A DNA stretch of 64,000 nt from Pseudoalteromonas piscicida (GCF_000238315.3 NZ_CP011924.1:4176001-4240000), one strand, 5' to 3'. Positions 8,899 to 18,757 are shown, counted from the first letter of the stretch. The notes: a model not told the origin generated them from the letters alone. Numbers and translations are program-made.

Positions 8899-9753
8899 AT
8901 GGTTAAAAATCACTATAGTTACGCAAAGCGAACGTACGACAGAGCGAATAAGCTATATGAGAAAAGTAATAGTATTTTTTTAGAAACACTTCAAAAAAAT
9001 GGCTGTCATACGTTATCTACATTCGCGTCGTTAAATTTAGAAGAGATGTTCCCTCTTGAAGTTCTCGAAAGTCCAGGTAGCGACAAAGCATGGCATTACA
9101 TTGCAAGAGCCTTACAGCTGAAGCTTGCTATTTTCCAATTTAATGAAAGCCCTGATAGCATATTCAAATTTGCCTATGATAACGAAGTAATTGAACTATC
9201 TGGGCAGCTATCTCCACAATATGCAAACATATTTAATTGGCAAAAAGCGCTGTTCTGCGCCATTATCACTCGAAATCAAACTGCGATTGATTACTTAATA
9301 ACTGTAGATAACTCAGTTTTTAAATCAGCCAAATATTCAGAGCAGCTCTTGCCTTTTGATTTTGCATATGTTGATTTGCTCAAAGCTATTTTTACACCCA
9401 GTGCAGATTTAAACCAAGCGATAGAAAAAGCGTTAATCGCCAGTGATCCAAATGACTGTAGTGAAGACGACGTATACCTTTATTCAAGTCGCTTAGAATG
9501 GCCAATAGTGTCTGTGATTCTTGGTATATTTACCGATGATAGTGGAACGGAATACAACCAGGCAGTAGAGAGTGCTAGCGCCCTGCATAATGAATACTAT
9601 AACACTGATGACCGAAGGTACTCGTTAGACGGAGCTATTTCAATACCTCTCACTGCCATGGCTTCATTAGCAAAAGACATTAAAGGTTACGACTTGACCA
9701 CAGAAAATGGCTATATACCTGATTGGTTGGTAAACCCTAACCCACCAAAATGA
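8899..9753 (+). CDS. Imm49-like immunity protein (partner of the first VgrG nuclease)
   Basis: The 284-aa, all-helical, acidic soluble protein starts 18 bases after the nuclease frame. It has the order HYSYAKRTYDRA, FPLEVLESPGSDKAWHYIARA, FNWQKALFCAIITRNQ and SIPLTAMASLAKDIKGYD. This resembles the Imm49 family as I know it; the assignment is tentative. A paralogue at 17660-18514 follows the second nuclease copy. The final 35 codons are identical in DNA between the two, while the rest has diverged strongly. Confidence 0.65.
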   Translation: MVKNHYSYAKRTYDRANKLYEKSNSIFLETLQKNGCHTLSTFASLNLEEMFPLEVLESPGSDKAWHYIARALQLKLAIFQFNESPDSIFKFAYDNEVIELSGQLSPQYANIFNWQKALFCAIITRNQTAIDYLITVDNSVFKSAKYSEQLLPFDFAYVDLLKAIFTPSADLNQAIEKALIASDPNDCSEDDVYLYSSRLEWPIVSVILGIFTDDSGTEYNQAVESASALHNEYYNTDDRRYSLDGAISIPLTAMASLAKDIKGYDLTTENGYIPDWLVNPNPPK

Positions 9754-9994
9754 TTAAGTTAAATTAAAAAGATGTCTAATTTGCTAAACCACACTCTTTA
9801 ACAACATAGATGTTGCAAGGCTAGGTTCAATTATCCTCCTAGCCTACATTTCTCATCAAATTTCTTCTGTTGCTTTCATGTACATTTTTAATTAGAGAAG
9901 CTGAGGTAGCTAACTTTCAACTGCTTTATTGAGATGGTATGTAATGGTAAGACGAAGTCACAAATAAAGGCCCAAGACATACCACAACCATAAG
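9754..9994. repeat. Intercassette repeat, copy 1
   Basis: This gene-free stretch is similar to 18515-18757 over its whole length and leads into a pre-toxin module in both places. It contains the AGGCTAGG/CCTAGCCT hairpin at 9818-9845. Confidence 0.8.
9818..9845. repeat. Cassette-end hairpin, copy 1
   Basis: AGGCTAGG and CCTAGCCT form a perfect 8-bp stem with a 12-base loop. They lie in a conserved stretch of about 80 bp that begins ACATAGATGTTGCA. Two further copies follow immunity genes at 11709 and 18580. It could be a terminator or a recombination site; no strong T-run follows the stem. Confidence 0.75.
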
Positions 9995-10960
9995 TAAGGT
10001 TATCTAAAAAAATACTGGAGAATCCCTCTCGGCTGCGCTTGCCGTACTACGCAAGCTCGGCAAAGGCGACCCAGTTAAATACCTAAGAGACATCAACTGG
10101 CAAGACCTAGGAAAACAATCCGCCACGGAAGTAAAAAACATCGTCAAAGGCCTACGCGACTCACTTGATGACATGTCTACCAGTTGGCACTACGACCTAC
10201 TACTTCCAGACGCCGCCATCGAAGGCATGCAAGCCACAGTAAAACGCCTAGACGACGTCACCCCAAAATCGACCAGCATATGCAACAAGCCGCCCAAGAA
10301 ATCGGACAGCGAGTTAATAAAGCACTGGATGAATATCAAGGCCAATCACCAATTCGAGGCGTCACCGACAAGCCCACCAAAGCCAAAGCCGATGAATTGG
10401 AACCACCAAAAGGGAATGAGTTGCCGGGGGCAGCAATAAAACGTATGCCGCAACATAAAGTAGCTTGCTTTAAGAAGAACGATAAAGGCACTGTACAAGA
10501 ATACGACCGACAGTTAGAAGGCCAAATGAAAGGGCTTAATAACATGACAGTAAAAGAATACCTTGATAATCGCGACGCTTTTAAAAAGATTGGACGAAAA
10601 GGAACTGGGAAAGCACAAAAGAAAGCAAGAGAAGACTTTAAGAACGAACTTATTTTAAAGTACGAGGAAAAGCTTAATAATAGCGGTGAGTATTTTGGAG
10701 ATGAAGCCATCAAGCAAGCCAAGCAGCTCGCGAGTAAAGATATGAAAACCCTTCATGCGCTACATAACCCTGATATGATAGCGGGCGGATTAGATGAGGT
10801 CGTTGAATTAGGGGATGCAAGTGTGAACCAATCTATTGGCGCGCAATGGAATAATAACGGCTTTGACGACAACGGTATGAAGACTACATCGAGTCGAGTT
10901 GAAATAATGGATATTGAGGCAAAAAAGCACTCTCTACACTTGGTCCCGATACAAAGTTAA
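9995..10960 (+). pseudogene. Polymorphic toxin, Ntox15/Tde-like, frame-shifted in the module
   Basis: Module copy D (9995-10428) starts in the frame of ATG 10173 (MSTSWHYDLLLP). At about 10259-10266 the run CCCCAAAATC lacks one base compared with the other copies (CCCCCAAAATC or CCCCAAAAATC), and the rest is read in the frame ending at 10960. The toxin part has KTLHALHNPDMIAGG, so HNPD supplies the HxxD motif, with GLDEVVELGDASVNQSIGAQW following as in the first cassette. A Tdi-like immunity gene follows. The frame shift lies next to homopolymers and could be a sequencing error; otherwise this is a silent cassette. Confidence 0.75.
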
Positions 10961-10985
10961 ATATGAACCTACATAGGTGCAAATA

Positions 10986-11672
10986 ATGAATAAGTTTTTT
11001 GACAATTTTTATAACTATAAAGGTTTTGGGCCGGCTACCCACTCAATTGAAACCTCACAGGAGGTTTTGGACTTTTATCATGATAAATTACCCAAAAAAT
11101 TACTCGACTACTGGCTAGAGTATGGCTTTTCCAGTTGGGGGAAAGGCATATTCTGGACCGTAAATCCAAAAGAGTATGAAGAAGCTTTAGCGTATTGGTT
11201 GCGCGGTACTGAGTTCGAAGAGAGACAATTACGAGGGGTTGATAAGTACCACGTAATCGCAATTGGAGCTTTTGGTCGAATGTTTATTTGGGGTGAAACA
11301 TCGGGTCAAAGTATTAAAATCAACCCAGGTTATGCAATGATTTTACCTACCAACAAAACTGAAGACCTTAATAAGTTTGGCTCTGAACGATGTATAGAGT
11401 TATTTTTTGCTACGATGTCAAAGGACCTTGTTGATGAGAAAGACCTTGATGATAGGCTTTTATTTGAACGAGCTTTGGAGAAGTTAGGTCCTCTAGAAAA
11501 TGGAGAAATCTATGGCTTTGTGCCAGCTCTTGCCCTTGGTGGCGAACCTAAGCTTGAGAATCTCCAAAAGGTAAAAGCCACGGAACATTTAGCTTTCTTA
11601 GCAGACCTTGGAGAGAAGCGTGTTATGGCCGATATCGTTGCGCTATCTAATCAATTACCCCATAACCAATAG
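10986..11672 (+). CDS. Tdi-like immunity protein (GAD-like / DUF1851)
   Basis: The 228-aa product uses ATG 10986, with AGG eight bases upstream; an in-frame GTG at 10977 is less likely. It is the third member of the paralogous set: KLPKKLLDYWLEYGFSSWG, GIFWTVNPKEYEEA, YHVIAIGAFGRMFIWGETSG, and a C-terminal EHLAFLADLGEK. It follows the HNPD toxin and is its likely antidote. Divergence from the other two sets suggests each recognises its own toxin. Confidence 0.8.
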   Translation: MNKFFDNFYNYKGFGPATHSIETSQEVLDFYHDKLPKKLLDYWLEYGFSSWGKGIFWTVNPKEYEEALAYWLRGTEFEERQLRGVDKYHVIAIGAFGRMFIWGETSGQSIKINPGYAMILPTNKTEDLNKFGSERCIELFFATMSKDLVDEKDLDDRLLFERALEKLGPLENGEIYGFVPALALGGEPKLENLQKVKATEHLAFLADLGEKRVMADIVALSNQLPHNQ

Positions 11673-11708
11673 CACTTTTTTAAGTCCGTTAAATACATAG
11701 ATGTTGCA

Positions 11709-11736
11709 AGGCTAGGTTCAATCATCTTCCTAGCCT
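11709..11736. repeat. Cassette-end hairpin, copy 2
   Basis: AGGCTAGG and CCTAGCCT with a 12-base loop, 36 bases behind the Tdi-like gene, within the same conserved stretch of about 80 bp as copies 1 and 3. Confidence 0.75.
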
Positions 11737-11844
11737 ACACTCCTCACCAAATTTCTTTTGCTGCTTTCGTTTTAAAAATGACGCACTATGAAACAATAAA
11801 CGTCGATTGGCCAATTCCCGAAGGCTTGGTTTATCCTAAGTGAG

Positions 11845-12309
11845 ATGATGATGAGCGTACTAATCAATTTGATCGAACAGAAAAACAAAATAGAAGAATC
11901 GCAATACCAAGAAGGTTTTTTACTTCCTCCTGCAACTGAGAAACAACTTATAAAGCTGCAAGAAAACTCATTAAGATTGTTTAAGAGGAAAATATCAGAC
12001 CAGTTTATAGAATTATTAAAAATTTCAAATGGTTTTTCTGTAAATGGTTTAAACGTGTATGGTGCAAACACCATCGAAAGTCCAATTTATCTACCAGGTA
12101 TAATTGAAGCCAATGAATCATTTTATGAAGAGTGCTCCCTGAAGCAATTTATTGCATATGCTGATGAAAACATGAGGCGTGTAGTTTTCAATTTGAACAC
12201 CCGACTCTATGCTGTCATAGATAGAGTTACTTGGGAAATAATTGATGAGTATGAAACGTTTGAAGAAGCGTTACTTGCATTAATTGAGGAGAGTTGTGTG
12301 TTTGAATAA
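11845..12309 (+). CDS. YrhA/SUKH-like immunity protein
   Basis: The 154-aa protein starts at the first of three consecutive ATG codons. LPPATEKQLIKLQENSL, QFIELLKISNGFSVNGLNVYG and a C-terminal YETFEEALLALIEE match the SMI1/KNR4-related YrhA pattern. No toxin lies directly upstream, so it is an orphan immunity gene at the right edge of the first toxin block. Assignment rests on fold-like motifs and context. Confidence 0.65.
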   Translation: MMMSVLINLIEQKNKIEESQYQEGFLLPPATEKQLIKLQENSLRLFKRKISDQFIELLKISNGFSVNGLNVYGANTIESPIYLPGIIEANESFYEECSLKQFIAYADENMRRVVFNLNTRLYAVIDRVTWEIIDEYETFEEALLALIEESCVFE

Positions 12310-12338
12310 TGCATACCAACTCAGGATTACATGAAAAG

Positions 12339-12385
12339 TTACCCGCTTCAATCGGTGACTGCCAGTCTACGTGTTAAGCGGGTAA
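12339..12385. terminator. Inverted repeat between convergent genes
   Basis: TTACCCGCTT and AAGCGGGTAA form a perfect 10-bp stem with a 27-base loop between the convergent SUKH-like gene and the chemoreceptor. A bidirectional terminator is plausible, although the loop is long. Confidence 0.45.
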
Positions 12386-12411
12386 ATTGAGAAGCCCTGT
12401 AGTGCTTTTTA

Positions 12412-13494
12412 TCAATGCCCTAGTTGGTCGAGTAAGTCCATTACTTCAACGCTGGCATGTTCCATTTGGTTAAGCTGTTTTACTGCGCCTTGAGAATCGC
12501 CTGCTTTAAACTTTTTCATTGCTTCTACACCGGCTCTATGGACTTCTTTATGCGGAGCTTCTAGGCGTTTAAACGCGTTGTGACCGCCAAACTTTTGGGC
12601 GCCATCGCCACTAAACCACTTACCTAAGCGGCACATTGTATGATCGGCAAAGTCGCTGATATTTTTATGGCTATTGCCAATAATAACGTTGTATACGTCT
12701 CCTTTCCAAACGACATGATCGAGCTTTACTGTCTGGATAAAAGTTTGGGTGGTAGAAACCAAAATGGTGTCTTTCATTGAATCACAACAACTTACAATCC
12801 CTTCGTATTCATCGTTTAAGTGTCCAATACTGTCAGATAGGGTGATATTAGACGCTTGAATTTCTTCCACGGCACTCACGGTTGTATGAGTCGTATCGAT
12901 GATCTTTTTGACCAGATCGGAGACTTCGTTGGCGGACTCGTTGGTGTTGGTTGCCAGTGCACGTACCTCATCGGCGACAACCGAAAAGCCACGGCCAGCT
13001 TCACCCGCTCGGGCTGCTTCAATAGCAGCATTAAGCGCTAACAGATTAGTTTGATCTGAAATTTTTGAAATCGTTGTAACAAAGGTATTAATGCTATCGG
13101 CCATTTGTGATAGGCCGGAAATATTGGTGGTCATTCTGTCCATATTGCCACCGAGCTGCTCCATTCCCGCGAGTATTTTACGCAATGCGGTTTCAGATTT
13201 AGAAAAGGCGGAGTTTACTTGCTCAATTGAATGGCTTTCTTCTTCAATACTCATAAAGCTTGCAAGAACAGTTTCGCGGATCCCTTGCACTTGGCTTAAT
13301 CCGGTCAATGCACACTGCAGTAGTTGATTGTCAGTATTATCATTGAGCGCAGCTTGTGAGCTTACAACTTCTTGTTTTAATGACTCATTTTCAGCAATTA
13401 ATTGCGCATTCGCATGTTTTAAACTGGCAATCTCTTGTTGCGCGGCTAATAAGGCCTGTTGGGTTTCATTGTTTGTAAATAGTTTTGCAAACAC
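12412..13494 (-). CDS. Soluble methyl-accepting chemotaxis protein with CZB domain
   Basis: The 360-aa protein starts at GTG with AAGGGA upstream. An N-terminal coiled coil (residues 12-50) is followed by the signalling hairpin, with the conserved tip [20 protein letters not shown] and [13 protein letters not shown]. The C-terminus holds a chemoreceptor zinc-binding domain with [16 protein letters not shown] and HKEVH, the expected His/Cys ligands. There are no membrane segments, so it is cytoplasmic. CZB receptors sense zinc-linked oxidants such as hypochlorous acid. It stands alone here, without che genes. Confidence 0.9.
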   Translation of the reverse strand: MFAKLFTNNETQQALLAAQQEIASLKHANAQLIAENESLKQEVVSSQAALNDNTDNQLLQCALTGLSQVQGIRETVLASFMSIEEESHSIEQVNSAFSKSETALRKILAGMEQLGGNMDRMTTNISGLSQMADSINTFVTTISKISDQTNLLALNAAIEAARAGEAGRGFSVVADEVRALATNTNESANEVSDLVKKIIDTTHTTVSAVEEIQASNITLSDSIGHLNDEYEGIVSCCDSMKDTILVSTTQTFIQTVKLDHVVWKGDVYNVIIGNSHKNISDFADHTMCRLGKWFSGDGAQKFGGHNAFKRLEAPHKEVHRAGVEAMKKFKAGDSQGAVKQLNQMEHASVEVMDLLDQLGH

Positions 13495-13668
13495 GTTATT
13501 TTCCCTTGTAACTTGATATTAACGCAAGCTTAGCAATCATTGGAAAATAGTGCTACCTCTTTAGGTTTTAAAAAAGCTATAAATTTAGAGAAGTTAGCGT
13601 AGAATTGTGGTTGGATTTTGGTGCGCTGAGCATCATTGAAATTGAATCAATAAAACTGTGTTATGGTG

Positions 13669-14511
13669 TTACCCTCTAGCACTAGATCTGAGTGATTTAC
13701 CGCGTTTATCGCCATACATATGCTCATCGGCTTCGTGGATGATGAGATCAGCTTGTTTAGCTGGGTCAACTTTGACCATTCCAATACTCACGTTAATTTT
13801 GTAATCGTGTAATCCTTTTAATAATGCCGCTCTTACTTCGTCTGTATCCGGAAGCACCGCATTAATATAGGCAATAAATTCGTCTCCCCCGATACGAAAG
13901 CTGTAGTCTAAGCCAAAGTAATCTTTCATATTCTGGGTAAACTTAATCAAAACCTCGTCGCCAATATGATGGCCATAGTTGTCATTCACCTGCTTAAAAT
14001 TATCCAAATCGAGGTAGAGTAGCCATTGATTATCAAAGCGATGTGTTTGCAAGCCTTCAAAACATGCGCGACGACTGCCCACACCCGTCATCGCATCATG
14101 GTTAGCTTCATAGCGCATCCGCTCCTCTAACAACCTTCTTCTCTCTACTTCTTTTTTTAGCTCTGTAATGCTGGCTCTTTTATTGGTGATCATGCAGTAA
14201 AAACCAAAGCTGATGAGTAAAAAACCGATATTTTTCAAAGAGGTGTCAAAATTAAGTAAAGGAATGGAAAAACCGTCGGTAAAATTATCAATAATATCAA
14301 GGAGTAGGCCCGCACAATACACAAGTAGGGCAAGGCGTAAGAACGGATTAGCGATTTCTCTGGTGATCAAATTGAATAAAGTGAAAGAAATGCCGAACCA
14401 GAACAACTCTTCGTAGCTCTCGTATTCGTAGTGACCAATATAGTACATGTAGCCACCAAAAAAGATGATAGCTATCCATATAACTAAGGGAGGTAACGCG
14501 CTTTTGATCAA
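13669..14511 (-). CDS. Membrane diguanylate cyclase (GGDEF)
   Basis: The 280-aa protein has about four hydrophobic segments in residues 5-110 and a short linker helix (ITELKKEVERRRLLEERM). The C-terminal GGDEF domain has DAMTGVGSRRACFE, LDLDNFKQVNDNYGHHIGDE and an intact RIGGDEF signature, so it should make cyclic di-GMP. The frame begins with TTG without a clear ribosome site; the exact start is uncertain. No inhibitory RxxD motif is evident before the signature. Confidence 0.88.
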   Translation of the reverse strand: MIKSALPPLVIWIAIIFFGGYMYYIGHYEYESYEELFWFGISFTLFNLITREIANPFLRLALLVYCAGLLLDIIDNFTDGFSIPLLNFDTSLKNIGFLLISFGFYCMITNKRASITELKKEVERRRLLEERMRYEANHDAMTGVGSRRACFEGLQTHRFDNQWLLYLDLDNFKQVNDNYGHHIGDEVLIKFTQNMKDYFGLDYSFRIGGDEFIAYINAVLPDTDEVRAALLKGLHDYKINVSIGMVKVDPAKQADLIIHEADEHMYGDKRGKSLRSSARG

Positions 14512-14578
14512 AATACTTTGGCTTCTGGTGCTTCAGTTATCTTTAGTTATAGTTAATTGAGCTTAAGAAGCAAGCCGC

Positions 14579-15001
14579 TTATGCGTTTAACTCAAGTGCT
14601 TGAGCAATCATAAATAGATGACTAACAAAAACGAGAGAAGTCAGTATTGTTCGCATTTTTTGATAGTCTTTATGATAGTCACTCCAGCGAGACGAACTGC
14701 GCTCTATAAAATATACAAGCCAATATGCGATAGCTAGATAGAGAAGCAACCATTGTGGTGCTGCAATACTAAGTAAGGGGTATGGGATCACGACAATCAC
14801 GGCCAGTATCGCTTGTTTGTTGGTTTGCTCACCTGCACGCCATAAACTTCCGGCCATAAAAGCTAGAATCCCCAGACTGTAAAACTGAAAAGCATGAAGC
14901 ACGTCACTTGATACACCTGTCATTAGCGTCCACGCGATACAAGCCAAAAAGGGAACGAAGCCAAAGTAACCAAGTTGAATATGATTGAAGTACGGGTGCA
15001 T
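14579..15001 (-). CDS. DUF3429 membrane protein
   Basis: The 140-aa protein uses the ATG giving MHPYFNHIQLGYFGFVPF; a GTG two codons earlier is possible. Four or five hydrophobic segments cover most of it, with LHAFQFYSLGILAFMAGSLW and YPLLSIAAPQWLLLYLAIAYW. This matches the DUF3429 pattern of small inner-membrane proteins of unknown function. It is divergent from ahpC, with 229 bases between. Confidence 0.75.
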   Translation of the reverse strand: MHPYFNHIQLGYFGFVPFLACIAWTLMTGVSSDVLHAFQFYSLGILAFMAGSLWRAGEQTNKQAILAVIVVIPYPLLSIAAPQWLLLYLAIAYWLVYFIERSSSRWSDYHKDYQKMRTILTSLVFVSHLFMIAQALELNA

Positions 15002-15230
15002 AGTCACGCTCTGCTGTAGTTAATTGCTGGGATCATACCGTAATTATCTTATTTTTATACTCTTATGCTGAATTAGTTGATCATTTAAAAGTGAATTATC
15101 GGTTTTTCCGATTACAGTGATTCAAACAATCCATTTTATTTAATCATCACTTCCCTTTATCTTTGTACTCAAGCCAAGGCGAACAGTAATCGCCAACATT
15201 ATTTTAAACTAAACAACAGTGAGGAAAGCG

Positions 15231-15734
15231 ATGAGCACTTCATTAATCAATACTAAAATTCAACCATTCAACGCAACTGCATACCATGGTGGCGACTTCG
15301 TAGAAGTTTCTGAGCAAGACCTACTAGGTAAATGGTCAATCGTATTCTTTTACCCAGCGGATTTCACTTTTGTATGTCCAACAGAGCTTGGCGACTTAGC
15401 TGACTACTACGCACAGCTACAAGAAATGGGTGTAGAAGTTTACTCTGTATCGACAGACACGCACTTCACGCACAAAGCATGGCACGATGCGTCAGACACC
15501 ATTAAGAAAATTCAATTCCCAATGATTGGTGACCCAACTGGCCGTATTACTCGAACCTCAAGGCAGACAACAACCTCACCATCACCGCCCCGGCGGGAAG
15601 TCAAATCATTCAAAGCCAAGGCAATATCACGATTAAAGGCAGTGGCTCTGGCAACCTCACTCTTGCCAATGGCGGCAGTGAAATCAGCATTGACTCAAGT
15701 GGTAACGTCAACATCTTTGCAGACAAGTTACTGA
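15231..15734 (+). pseudogene. ahpC: ahpC 5' part, cut off and fused to vgrG sequence
   Basis: ATG 15231 has GAGGAAAG just upstream; the GTG at 15219 overlaps that site. Residues 1-107 are an excellent alkyl hydroperoxide reductase [18 protein letters not shown] with the peroxidatic cysteine, [16 protein letters not shown] and [11 protein letters not shown]. At 15554 the sequence switches abruptly to vgrG DNA (identical to 6805 onward) read in the wrong frame, giving a meaningless tail to 15734. The half carrying the resolving cysteine is absent from the window, so no working 2-Cys peroxiredoxin can be made here. It is either a real disruption or an assembly join. Confidence 0.88.
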
Positions 15735-17656
15735 CCTTAAAAGGCAAAGCCATGACCGTGTTTGACGGCAGCATGGAGCAAGATATTGGTGGTAAACAAA
15801 GCGCCACTATGCCGAGTGTACCGCAAATAGCGCAGATAGCAGCAAATCAACGCTTGTCGTTAACCGCTGATGGTACGGCATCACTTGCTGATAAAACCAT
15901 TGACCTTTCGTATTTTTATAGCGACGGCACACCAGTAGAAGACATTGATTACGAAGTCGTGATGGATAACGGCAAAAAATACACCGGCCAGCTTAGTCGC
16001 GGTACTGCAGAAATCATTGATGTGCCTGCTGGGAATTATACCGTGAGTTACATCGGCGAAGACGAAGAGAAGATTGTCTCGTTACGCCAAGAGCTTCGCA
16101 CGGCCCTTGACCAAATGGTTGCAGAAATCCGCAAGCAAGCTGACATTCAAGAGCGTCTGATTGATGACGAAAATCTTGGGATGCAAGGACTTATCTATAG
16201 CGGTGCTTTCTTATACGGGCTTTATCAGCAAGGAGAAAGCATTGTAACGGGAGTTGCAGATTTAGTCGAAGGCACAGCAGGGGCAATTTATGATGTTGGC
16301 GCAGCAACTTTCCGTATTTTGGGCCACCTCGCAACTGGCGATGTGGAAGCTATGCGGGCAGAGTTACAGCAAATTATGTCAACTGCCTCAGAGTCCATTA
16401 ATGGCATCGTTGAAGCGTTTGAAACATTAGTTATAATTGCAGAAGATGAAGAAGCGCGTACTTTACTTGCAAACTTTCCAGCACGTTACTTTAATGCCCA
16501 TTCCAGTGTTGAACGTACCAGAATGGCAGGTCGCTTGTCGTTTGAAATACTGCTTGCCCTTGCCACCTTTGGTAGTGGTGCAGTGGTTTCTGCTATCGCT
16601 AAATCCAATTACTTTGTTAAAGCAACCCGCGCATTGGAAAAGCTCACTCAAGCCACCAAGTTAAAACGCTTAAGTTACACTCGCTCGGGTACAACTGAAA
16701 AAGTACAACTAGACCGGATCCCAAAGGTCGAAACCGACATTGACGACGTTAAAAGAATTGAGTCTGTCGCACCCGCCTCAGTTGCATTAAAAGTTAACCC
16801 TAGGACGCATGTTCAAATATTATTGGATGACTTTTTAAGTGATGCACCAGAGCATGTAAAGAATAATTACCGGGTTGCATTACGAGATGGAAAACCGTAT
16901 ATAACAAGGCGAAACCAAACGGTCAGTGACCAATTGCAGTATGTTGACGGCCAAATTGTTTTCGCCTCGAATAGAATTGATACACCTAATAAAGTCTTGC
17001 AACGCTTGAAGGTTGACCACAAGTCACTCACTCCAGCGGCAAAACAAAAGCTTAGGACGCTAGAAGCACAAAGAAATCAAGCCATCGCCAAACGCGATGC
17101 CGCATTAAAGTCTGGTAATGCAGAGCACCTTAAAGCTGCATATAAAGATATGCGTGCAGCCAGTGAAGAGTTGGGTGAAGAAGCTGCCCGGATCTTCGTA
17201 GAACAAAATTACCCAGGAGCAACACCACTGAGATCAAAGTTACTCACAGATGGTAAGCAAGGACAATTTGACCAATTATATCAAACCGAAGACGGTAGAC
17301 TCCTAGTTATTGAAGCCAAAGGTGGTAGCGCAACTTGGGGGAGTCGAATGGCCGGAACAAAGCGTGCTCAGCAAGGCTCAAGAGCCTATATGGATTCAAT
17401 TTTTAAGAATTATGAAAAGAAACTAATAGAATATAAAGCTGATCCGAAATATGGTGACCCAAATGAGGCTAAGTTTAACGAGCAGGTTAAAGAATTAAAC
17501 CGAATGCTCGAACACTATAAAGATATGATTAAAATGGACGGTATTATTGATGACCCAATTGAATATATTGGTGTACAACAAAAAGCTTCTGATGCTGGAA
17601 TTAAAGGAGCCATTGATGCCACCATATTTGATATTAAAAATATAGAAAAGGGATAG
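15554..17656 (+). CDS. Second VgrG fragment fused to PD-(D/E)xK-type nuclease toxin
   Basis: 15554-17356 repeats 6805-8607 with only scattered base changes (for example DIG for DID after the spike and DRIPK for DRLPK). The first in-frame ATG is 15752, giving 634 aa; upstream codons come from the ahpC junction. The catalytic part [20 protein letters not shown] is shared, but from 17357 (after SRMAG) the sequence differs from the first copy: [20 protein letters not shown], then a new tail. The swapped end is followed by a correspondingly different immunity gene. No clean start or ribosome site is present, so expression is doubtful. Confidence 0.72.
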   Translation, partial: NLKADNNLTITAPAGSQIIQSQGNITIKGSGSGNLTLANGGSEISIDSSGNVNIFADKLLTLKGKAMTVFDGSMEQDIGGKQSATMPSVPQIAQIAANQRLSLTADGTASLADKTIDLSYFYSDGTPVEDIDYEVVMDNGKKYTGQLSRGTAEIIDVPAGNYTVSYIGEDEEKIVSLRQELRTALDQMVAEIRKQADIQERLIDDENLGMQGLIYSGAFLYGLYQQGESIVTGVADLVEGTAGAIYDVGAATFRILGHLATGDVEAMRAELQQIMSTASESINGIVEAFETLVIIAEDEEARTLLANFPARYFNAHSSVERTRMAGRLSFEILLALATFGSGAVVSAIAKSNYFVKATRALEKLTQATKLKRLSYTRSGTTEKVQLDRIPKVETDIDDVKRIESVAPASVALKVNPRTHVQILLDDFLSDAPEHVKNNYRVALRDGKPYITRRNQTVSDQLQYVDGQIVFASNRIDTPNKVLQRLKVDHKSLTPAAKQKLRTLEAQRNQAIAKRDAALKSGNAEHLKAAYKDMRAASEELGEEAARIFVEQNYPGATPLRSKLLTDGKQGQFDQLYQTEDGRLLVIEAKGGSATWGSRMAGTKRAQQGSRAYMDSIFKNYEKKLIEYKADPKYGDPNEAKFNEQVKELNRMLEHYKDMIKMDGIIDDPIEYIGVQQKASDAGIKGAIDATIFDIKNIEKG

Positions 17657-17659
17657 AAA

Positions 17660-18514
17660 ATGATTAAAAATCATTATACGTACGCACAGGCCAGCTATGA
17701 AGATAGCCAAGACTCATACAATAGGTTTCCTGACGAATTAACACTCACCGCAATTAGAAATAAACCGCAAAGTGCTTTGTCTACGTTTTTAACAACCAAC
17801 TTAAGAACATTCCCACTAGAAGCCCTTGAAAACCCAAACAGCAAAAATGCATGGAAATACCTCACGCGTGCACAAGAATTAGGATTGGGAATTTTTCAAT
17901 CTAACGATAATCCAAGTAAGCCATTTCAACTACACTACGATAACCAAGTTATTGAAGTAGTCGGGGCATTAGACCCTGAAGGCGCTGATATTTTTAATTG
18001 GCCAAAGGCTATGTATCTTGCAATAATTACGCGAAATCAAGATGCGATTGATTATCTAATTCAAGTTGATGATTCAGTTTTTAAAGCGGCTAACTATGCT
18101 GAGCAATTCACTCCTTTTGATTACGCTCTAGTTGATTTGCTCAAGTCCATTTTTACGCCTGACGCAGACTTAGCCTCGGCAATTGAAAAAGCATTAATTA
18201 CCAGTAATCCAGACGATTACAAATACGATGAGGCTTATCACTATGCTAGTAGACTCTACTGGCCCGTAGTTTCTGTCATTTTAGGTATATTTACCGATGA
18301 TGGCGGCGTAGAGTTTAATCAGGCGATTGAAAAGGCAACGCTACTTCATAAAGAATACTACGATACCAAAGAAGAGAAATTTGAAATTGATGGCGCATTA
18401 TCCATTCCCCTCACTGCCATGGCTTCATTAGCAAAAGACATTAAAGGTTACGACTTGACCACAGAAAATGGTTATATACCTGAGTGGTTGGTAAACCCTA
18501 ACCCACCAAAATGA
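17660..18514 (+). CDS. Imm49-like immunity protein (partner of the second VgrG nuclease)
   Basis: The 284-aa protein begins 3 bases after the nuclease stop, with AAGGGA upstream. It is a paralogue of the protein at 8899: HYTYAQASYEDSQ, FPLEALENPNSKNAWKYLTRA, FNWPKAMYLAIITRNQDAID, SIPLTAMASLAKDIKGYD. The C-terminal 35 codons are almost base-for-base the same as in the first copy, while the rest differs widely. This fits a specificity-determining body exchanged together with the toxin tail. Confidence 0.65.
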   Translation: MIKNHYTYAQASYEDSQDSYNRFPDELTLTAIRNKPQSALSTFLTTNLRTFPLEALENPNSKNAWKYLTRAQELGLGIFQSNDNPSKPFQLHYDNQVIEVVGALDPEGADIFNWPKAMYLAIITRNQDAIDYLIQVDDSVFKAANYAEQFTPFDYALVDLLKSIFTPDADLASAIEKALITSNPDDYKYDEAYHYASRLYWPVVSVILGIFTDDGGVEFNQAIEKATLLHKEYYDTKEEKFEIDGALSIPLTAMASLAKDIKGYDLTTENGYIPEWLVNPNPPK

Positions 18515-18757
18515 TAAAGGTAAATTAAAAAAGAAGTCTAATTTGCTAAACCACACTCTTTAACAACATAGATGTTGCAAGGCTAGGTTCAATCATCCTC
18601 CTAGCCTACACTTCTCACCAAATTTCTTTTGCTGCTTTCGTTTACATGTTTAATTAGAGAAACCACGGTAGCTAACTTTCAACTGTTTTATTGAGATGGT
18701 ATGCAGTGATAAGACAAAGCCATAAATAAAGGCCCAAGACATACCACAACCATAGTC
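18515..18757. repeat. Intercassette repeat, copy 2
   Basis: Gene-free stretch similar to 9754-9994, containing the third cassette-end hairpin and leading into module copy E. Confidence 0.8.
18580..18607. repeat. Cassette-end hairpin, copy 3
   Basis: AGGCTAGG and CCTAGCCT, 12-base loop, in the same surrounding sequence as copies 1 and 2. Confidence 0.75.

Noticed and set aside
15100..15200. Possible OxyR site upstream of ahpC
   Set aside because: Only a short inverted repeat (ATCGG/CCGAT) is visible; the spaced four-element OxyR pattern cannot be recognised with confidence.
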